A stretch of DNA of 64,000 nucleotides from Isoetes taiwanensis (taxonomy: Eukaryota; Streptophyta; Lycopodiopsida; Isoetales; Isoetaceae): the NCBI GenBank assembly GCA_021234155.1, contig JAJEKV010000005.1, positions 11,637,234-11,701,233 of the forward strand, given 5' to 3'. The notes under the pieces are model-generated. The model searched no databases. It was not told the DNA's origin and was given only the letters and a program-made list of their open reading frames with translations. The first letter of the stretch is position 1. Each line of letters starts with the position of its first letter. Of this stretch, positions 57,364 through 64,000 are shown one piece after another. The translations under genes and the position numbers were made by a program.

Positions 57364-60300
57364 CAAACAATGGTCGGTATGGCACGGTAGGCGATTGGCC
57401 TTTATCGGGGATATATCCTTGACAAAGCCTTTCAATCGGAACTTCATCCACAAAAGATATGGAGCGGGGAGACTTTGCATTGCGCGCTAAACAAGTAAAG
57501 CAACTGGGGCAAAGTTAGGCATCGATGAACTCATTAACGTCCAGAAAAGTTCCCAAGCTTGATGCATCAATATCATCGCCGGTACATGCTGACCATCATG
57601 AATCCAACTGAATCTCACCATGGGAATACCTTAAATACCGTAATCAAATAAGAAGTGGGAGAACACATATCATTTTTATTTTGACCCGATGCATTATCAA
57701 GCTGTAAGAAGTAGAGATTTCGAGGAAGAGATTGAAGCCTTCTAAGTTGGCGATTAGAAGATGAAGGCATCTTCTCTTATGCGTAGCTTATCTTTAAGTG
57801 GTCAGTATCTTTTAGGACGTAATTTTGCAATCATGGATTCTGCTTCCACGGATCCACGCGCCACATCTTCTTCCGGCAACTCAAGATAGTGTAGGATCTA
57901 GAAGTGATCCAACATGAAAGTTGAGTCATCCTTCCAAGATCCAAGAGAGAAATGATAATGCATAAGCCGTCCACCATGACCATGTGTCAATGCTCTGTCA
58001 AAGTACGCTCTTCAAAGCGATCTCCTCTCCAACCAGTTACTGCGAGATGGTGACTTCTTGGTGTGAGTGTTTGACGATCCATCTTATCATGTATTATGCA
58101 AAAGGAACTTTACGGCGAAAACGATGTGATAATGCACGCCAATGCCAATATTGACTCCCTCTGAGGCGTTGTTTCAACATATATGCCAGCCCGTTGATTT
58201 GAGAGGGTTCTTCCTCCTTATCTTTTGTTCTTTCCAATTGCAGCAGTGACTACACATATGTTACGCTTGGAAATCGTATTTTTTTTGCTATCTTGGCGAT
58301 GCGGAAATCACTTTCTTCCAAATATTGTAAGAGACAAAGGTTGCCTCTTTTCTGTCAATTCTTCCACCACGGCACCCACTTCCTTATGTATGCTCTTCTT
58401 ATTAAGGATGGAAGGAAGTTTGCGGTATTCTCCCTTATATCATCCTTTCCTTTTGCTTCTATGGCCGATGCTCTCCAGCATTCTCACTAATGAATAATAA
58501 AGCACGCTTTAAGCCCAGCTAGTGTCATGATCTAAAGGCTTCTTAAGAGCTTTGTATTACCATGCTCGCCCGTTTTCCACCTAACTTTCCGAACCTCTTC
58601 CTCCAGCTATAAAGCGTGGGCCGAAGCTGACTCCTAGAATACTTGGCATACATGCGAGTGATAGCACTTCCTCGGAGACCACTTTTCGCCTCGGTATGCA
58701 ATATAAGTTACACTCAACATAAAAACAAAGCGTAATCCAGCCTTTGCTTGATTGAGAATAAATTCTTTCTTAAGGCACATACTTGCTCACCGACAGTTTT
58801 TTGACACGTGCGTCCTTGCGACGTATTGTTGATTTTAGAGCACTCTTGATTGACTTGGGGCTATCCTCTCACCTTGCTATCCTTTAGTTCCCTCGACCCA
58901 CTCTTCATAGTTATATTTCCTTTTCCTCTTGAATTGCTTCTCAACATCAACCAAGCACTCAACTACGAGTCATCATGGCGGCTTCGAGAGCTTGTAAAAT
59001 GTTAATGAAACTATCCTGCATCATGACGAAACATCATGGGTCTCGAGATTTACTAAAGCTGTTAGCTATATAGGCCTCTCGGCACAAGCATGACATGACC
59101 TGATATTTTGGTTTCCGTTGGATCTATTATGTTACCTTTGTAAGCCCGACCTTTTGATACCCAAGAACTCGCCGTCTATAGCATCGAGGATCACTAAAGA
59201 CTATATTAGCCTCCGAATATTTTAGATCAATGCAGGAGTGAAGAATGTAGCATGGCAACCTATTAGATCTATTTAAGGTAGTAGGAAGCATCTCATCTTG
59301 GCTTAAACAACTACGAGACCAAAGGCGAGGCTGACTAGATTCTCATGACCTCCAATCTCCTCTGATCTACGTCTTCTTCATTTGTTCTTGTGTTGCTTGG
59401 TTCACGGTGAAGCGATGGCGATGTCGGCAGACTCTTGGCGAGATGGTGGACTACTAGATAGATCCTCTTGTGAAGGGCAAATTGAGATCACCGAGCGTAT
59501 CTTCACTTGAGGGAGCCACTCATTTTGTTTTACATCCCTCTTAGGCCACTTGAATAGATGGTACTTTCCTCACCAATGTTATCACGCCCCTCCAGCGGTG
59601 GAAGCTACGTGATGGGATCCGCGGACTCCATTGACCTCAATTACTTACATTTGAAGGATCCTATTTCCTTCCCCATGAAAGTGGTTCTATTCAAAATATG
59701 TCGGGCAACAATTGTGCTTCCGGCCGAATAGGTTTATGTGAGGGGAAAAGTGAACTGTTTCAATCAAAGTGGCTTTTAGAACATATAGAATTAGGCGAAA
59801 AATAAACAATAAACAAGCAAAAGTAAACCATTTAGTATAGAAGACAAAATTTTGGTCTAACTTTGGAGCCTAAATGGCCATGAAACTCGACCCAGGCGAA
59901 ACAGTTGGATCAAATGAAGCCATGGCTCATTGATCAAATTCAAACCATAATAGCGTGGCCAGTGTGAATTTGGAACAAATGGCATACATAAAGCCATTTG
60001 ATCGAAGTGCACCGTTTCGTCCAAATGGCGCCATGAGCGCCATTTAACCAAATTCACACCATTTCAACCTTGCACCATGTTCAATACCGAATGGGCGCCA
60101 TGAAGCCATTACCAATACCATTTTAAAATTTATCTTATATTATAATGTTTAGTGCAAGTAATGGACCATTTCAGTGGACGGCCGAGATACGTTCAAAATT
60201 AAAAAAAGGGCACGTAAACTTGAGATCAGCCAATTTCAAGGAAAAGAGAGGCGATTTAGAGATTGCCGATTCAAGAAAAGGAAGGCAGATTTAAGCGGAG

Positions 60301-62689
60301 CCGTGCTTTCGCGACACTGCTTGACTTCTTGAGGTAACAAGTTCTGATCTTTTTCTTGCTCACTTCCATTGCGGTGTTAGGTAACAATTTATGTAAGTCT
60401 TTTACTTTTCTGCTCTGCTAACTGCGGTTACTTGAAGCTTCAAAGAGCATGCAACACCTTTACTTTGCTTCATCGCCATTGCCAAGCCCATATCCCTAGG
60501 AAAATTATTTTGTTCTTAGATCAACTGTTGCAAATTAAATTGCGGATGCAGCCGAAGGTTAAAGGGCAGCGAAGCTAAAATCCTCAACTTCTTAGGCTCG
60601 CTGCCATTTCTTATATAGGTTTGCGAGGCCCTGCGGATAAACATATCAAGTAGCATGTGGCCGGGCTTTTAGCATATCAAGCAAAGGGATGCAAGCGACT
60701 TGTATGTCCTAGTGTCGATGCAGTAAGGTTTTGTAACCCCTCGCGTTATCGACATTTTGTTACATATAGCCTGAAATTTCTGTAAGCACTCATTTTCAAA
60801 TAACATGGCCTTCGTTAGGGTTTATTCGCGATTGGGCTTGAGGCCGGGCGCCAAACAATTCGGATATAAAGAAGGCGCGATCGCCAGATATGATGGCGAG
60901 AGTCGCCAGCTACGTCATTATGATGCGTCGGTGGTGCTTGAATATTAAGGCCCGGAGCTTTCAATTGCGGCTTGGGCTGGAATTTTACTTAGAAGGCTGG
61001 GCGCAAAGGGGATACGGTATGTAAAATTTAAAGATGCGTTGATTTTTTAGTTGAGATTTAGTCCTCTTTAAAGATGCGGAAACAAAAATGTCGGCTTGCA
61101 TCCCGAGGGTTGGCTTAGGCCAGACCCATTTAGCGGAGCTCAAAGGCAATTTTCCTTTTTCAGTTGCACCCATCTCTTATGTTTCTCCACCCAGGGACGT
61201 ATTCACGCTCCTACGCTTTCTTTGAAGTGAGTATTTTTGGGTGTGTAGATACTTTGCAAGGAGATCACGGAGAATAAAATTAGAAATCGGCGGGACTTAG
61301 GAGCTTGGTGTTGAGAAGCAAATCTTTCTTTATAAAGAAGCACCGGGAAGCGATGAAAGTAGATCTTCTCTATACGCTCCATCTTTTCTTTGCATTTGCA
61401 CCAATCTAACATTGCATTTTGTAAGAGTTGAAAAGAATAAAAGTCGAAACTTGCGGGGACTTAAGGGCTTGGAGTTGCCTACTCTTCTTCCACTGAAGGT
61501 AGCAACTTCTAGCAACAACAATGCAAACAGAATTAGTTCCTGCGAGGCATATCATTGAAGCCCGGACATTATGTAAGCTTTTTATGCTGTTATTTTTTCT
61601 TGAGTACTAATCCTATGATGTACATTAAAAGCAAATACAACAAGCTCTATGTTTATAGCACATATGCTTACGTAATATTCTGATTCGAAGGCATTAACAT
61701 ATGTTTTAACATATGTTTCCCTCGGCACTTCTGCATCTTGCATTGAAAGTGTTCTTCAAACTTTACCCCATGCCATTCTGCGATCAATGATTCATTTTCT
61801 TTGATTCAAGAATCGATTGCTAATTGGGTGGGGGTATGGGTGAGTTCTTCACAAGATCATTATCTAGGTTGCTTCCTTATATTGTCGCGCTGCGGCATCT
61901 GCGTGAAATGCGATCAACTTCATTTTTCACGGTAACATGCTCCATTTCTCCTTTTATGTAATCTTTTTATATGTTAAAAGCTCCAAAGCTAGCATCTAAT
62001 GTGCATTAGAGGGTAAGCAAAGTTTTTATGCTCCCCTATCTTGGTGGTATTCACTTTATCCGTAATGTAGCTTCGGTTTCTGATTTTTGCCAATTATACA
62101 AGCCACATTGTGACGTACCTCCTACCATACTTGGCTTTTCTGAATGGAGTACCATTTCATGTTGGGCTTATCCTCGCATTATGGCTGGGTGCTCAACTAT
62201 CAAGCTATCGCATACATAATATAGGAAGTGGCACTCAACATTATCTTGACAAGCTTGACGAACGTCTGTTTCATTATTTAATTTACTCCCTTTCTCACTA
62301 CTTTTAATTCGTTTGGTTTGTGGCCGGTATATGTAGTTGCTAGCAAGTCTATTCTTCATGTACATATGATAGATTGTACCTAGCATTTATATCTATGAAT
62401 GCCATGCAAAGTGCTCAGAAAATATCTACATCTTGCTTAATACATATGCAATTTCAATATGTTTGATATCAATGTACGGTATGAAATCATATTCTTTTAA
62501 CATTTTTCAAATCTTATTGTTTAAATGATGTCTAAAGAAAATGGAGGAATAATTGAGGGAGAATATTGGTTAAAATTCACTACGCCTTTATTTGTCATGT
62601 AAGCGACATCAACCCGGTAAAACCACATCAAAACAACTGGAAGGAATGGCTGCGTAGCAGGATAGTAGTATTTATTTAAGCACCGTGTC
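57364..62689. other. No gene recognised
   Basis: Short frames only. A hairpin lies at 60,023-60,045 within a stretch repeating CATGAAGCCATT-like words (59,915-60,115). Two similar segments of about 45 bases lie at about 61,275 and 61,434 (GAATAAAA...CGGGACTTAGGAGCTTGG-like). No protein or RNA gene was identified. Confidence 0.4.
60023..60045. repeat. Perfect 9-bp inverted repeat
   Basis: AAATGGCGC (60,023-60,031) and GCGCCATTT (60,037-60,045) flank a 5-base loop. The neighbourhood contains more ATGGCGCCAT-like words. Confidence 0.7.
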
Positions 62690-63190
62690 CTAAAAGAGAT
62701 GTATTGAACTTTATGGTTTTGCTTTTTATGGACTCTAGATGTATTGAACTTATGGTTTTACTGCTTTTATGGACTTACAGAACATAGACGAGACAACCAC
62801 TAAAGGCCTCGTTACCCCATGGTAGTAACAAGAAAACATGCTTTGGCTTTCAACTTATGACCAAAGATTCCGCGAGGTTTTCTTATTGGAGAAAAGGCTC
62901 AATAAATAAGCAAAGGCAAAGGCAGCCACTAAGGCCTCCACATTACACCATGTAGGTTCTTTTGCTGACCAAAGATTCCTTAGGTTTTCTTTATTGAAAA
63001 GGGGAAGGAAATTTCGATAAATAAGCAAAGACAAATTATTTAAATTTTCTACAAATAGTAGTGGGCATTTATATATTAGGTGTTGGCGAAGTGTTGCACT
63101 TCCTAAAAATTTACTACAATTAACAACATTATATTAGAGTGTTGGCAAGGTGTTTGCACTTCTAAAATTGCTACAATTAACAACGTGACT
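62690..63190 (+). repeat. Three successive local tandem duplications
   Basis: First: GATGTATTGAACTT...TTTTATGGACT repeated (about 62,698-62,777). Second: a 110-130 base unit with GACCAAAGATTCC and AATAAATAAGCAAAG repeated (about 62,790-63,030). Third: a 60-base unit ATTATATTAG...CTACAATTAACAAC repeated (about 63,070-63,184). Confidence 0.75.
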
Positions 63191-63378
63191 TTGATTAAAT
63201 TGCAACAACAAAATAACATTGAGCACAACTACAAAACAATATTATAATTGGAAAAATGCTCAATACCACCAAGAAGCAATCCTCTGTTCCGATCTCTGTT
63301 CCAATGCAATGTCCCTCGGCGTCCCAATAGTTGCCCGAGGTTCGTCATGCCCGACCTTGGCCAGAGCTTCCGTCCCTA

Positions 63379-64000
63379 GTCTTATATTATAATGTTATCT
63401 GGTAATTCTTGGATGGAAGCCCTAATTTGGAGAAATATTTGAGATCATTTGAGTGCATCCGTTTCCTTCCTTTTTTTTTTTTTTTCCTCCACCTCTCCTT
63501 TTCCTTTTCCTTTTTCCTCCTTTTCCTCCTTCCTCCTTGTCCGGCTCCCGCCTCCGCCTTCGTCAAACTCCTTGGTCTCCTCCATCGTGTCTCCTCCTCG
63601 GCTCCATCGTTAATTCTTTCAAATTCGTCGTTCCTGGTGTCGTGTCGTCGACAGATAAAGTCGGCAAAGCGTCGGATTCTTTCTGGCTGGATCGCTGTCT
63701 TATCCGTCGTCGTCGTTCGGATCAATCAGCTGGATCTTATCCGGTGGTCGACAGAAATTCCAGGTGTCGTCCGGGTATCAGGTTGTTCGTTGGTGGTCAG
63801 TCCGGTCGTTCGTGGGTTTATCGTGATCAGTTATAAAGACACTTCGTCAATGAATTATCGATTTCGTGAAAGGTTCGTCGACGCCAGACGACCAGATTCA
63901 TTACCGCTGGTCTGAACAGTGAAAAATAAGGGTTCGAGCATTATTTCAATTGGTTTTCGTTCGGTACTCCAGTTCAGGCGCTGAAGTCAAAGATCTTTAC
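63379..64000. other. CT-rich tract and unassigned sequence at the window end
   Basis: It begins with CTTATATTATAATG, then a CT-rich tract (63,455-63,545). The sequence after it is balanced in composition, rich in GTCG and GGTCG, and free of the noisy look of 40-60 kb. A frame from 63,409 to 63,915 is open, but its first third is low-complexity Phe/Leu/Ser from the tract and I do not credit it. It could be a 5' untranslated region or an LTR start. Confidence 0.3.

Noticed and set aside
58225-58497. Possible integrase or other transposon fragment
   Set aside because: The translation has no catalytic motif in the right context on either strand.
63770-63790. Primer-binding site (GGGTATCAGG) suggesting an LTR end
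   Set aside because: Only a partial match to the initiator-Met tRNA complement and no LTR pair in the window.
63409-63915. 168-codon open frame at the window end
   Set aside because: The first third is low-complexity from a CT tract and the rest lacks recognisable features; a chance frame is likely.

Overview
The window looks like a transposon-rich region of a land-plant nuclear genome. The evidence is a plant-type Ty3/Gypsy polyprotein of the Tat/Athila sort, a second degenerate chromovirus, two non-LTR (LINE) elements whose ORF1 is of the coiled-coil plus RRM type, and almost no intact host genes. The LINE and Gypsy types make me lean towards a spore-bearing plant (fern, lycophyte or bryophyte), but this is inference. 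I saw no rRNA, tRNA or CRISPR array.

Layout. Bases 1 to about 12,540 hold one plus-strand Gypsy element (gag, pol, candidate 3' LTR; its 5' end lies outside). A minus-strand LINE of about 4.6 kb sits at its gag/pol junction. Bases 12,585 to about 38,720 are a macrosatellite with a unit of about 1.6 kb. It carries 13 recognisable copies, in successive stages of decay, of a small gene with two introns. The first unit is split by a second, 5'-truncated LINE (13,008-14,900), and the array is split again by a 3.6 kb insertion (23,563-27,180) containing a 0.7 kb direct triplication. After a GATCAAG-rich minisatellite (38,840-39,330) the sequence is mostly unrecognisable, except for a degenerate minus-strand chromovirus with LTRs at 44,648-46,127 and 55,830-57,363. 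Bases 57,364-64,000 have no gene I can identify.

The repeated gene is the most interesting content. Its inferred product is about 170 residues, with a DHWAIWL motif near the start of exon 3 and a WNCQYWVMEA motif near the end. A His before an Asn-Cys pair is the arrangement of circularly permuted papain-like folds (LRAT/NlpC-like). The closest resemblance I can recall is to small fungal proteins ending in a WNCQD-like motif, so acquisition from a fungus is a possibility. The Gypsy pol is unusual as well: an intact archaeal-type RNase H lies before the reverse transcriptase, while the normal RNase H after it has lost two catalytic Asp residues.

Caution on sequence quality. From about 17.8 kb onward, differences between repeat copies cluster at CTG/CAG triplets. 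One unit interleaves two unrelated segments of the repeat, and another is shifted base by base towards GC. This looks like long-read consensus error, so frameshifts and substitutions in the right three quarters of the window should not be taken at face value.
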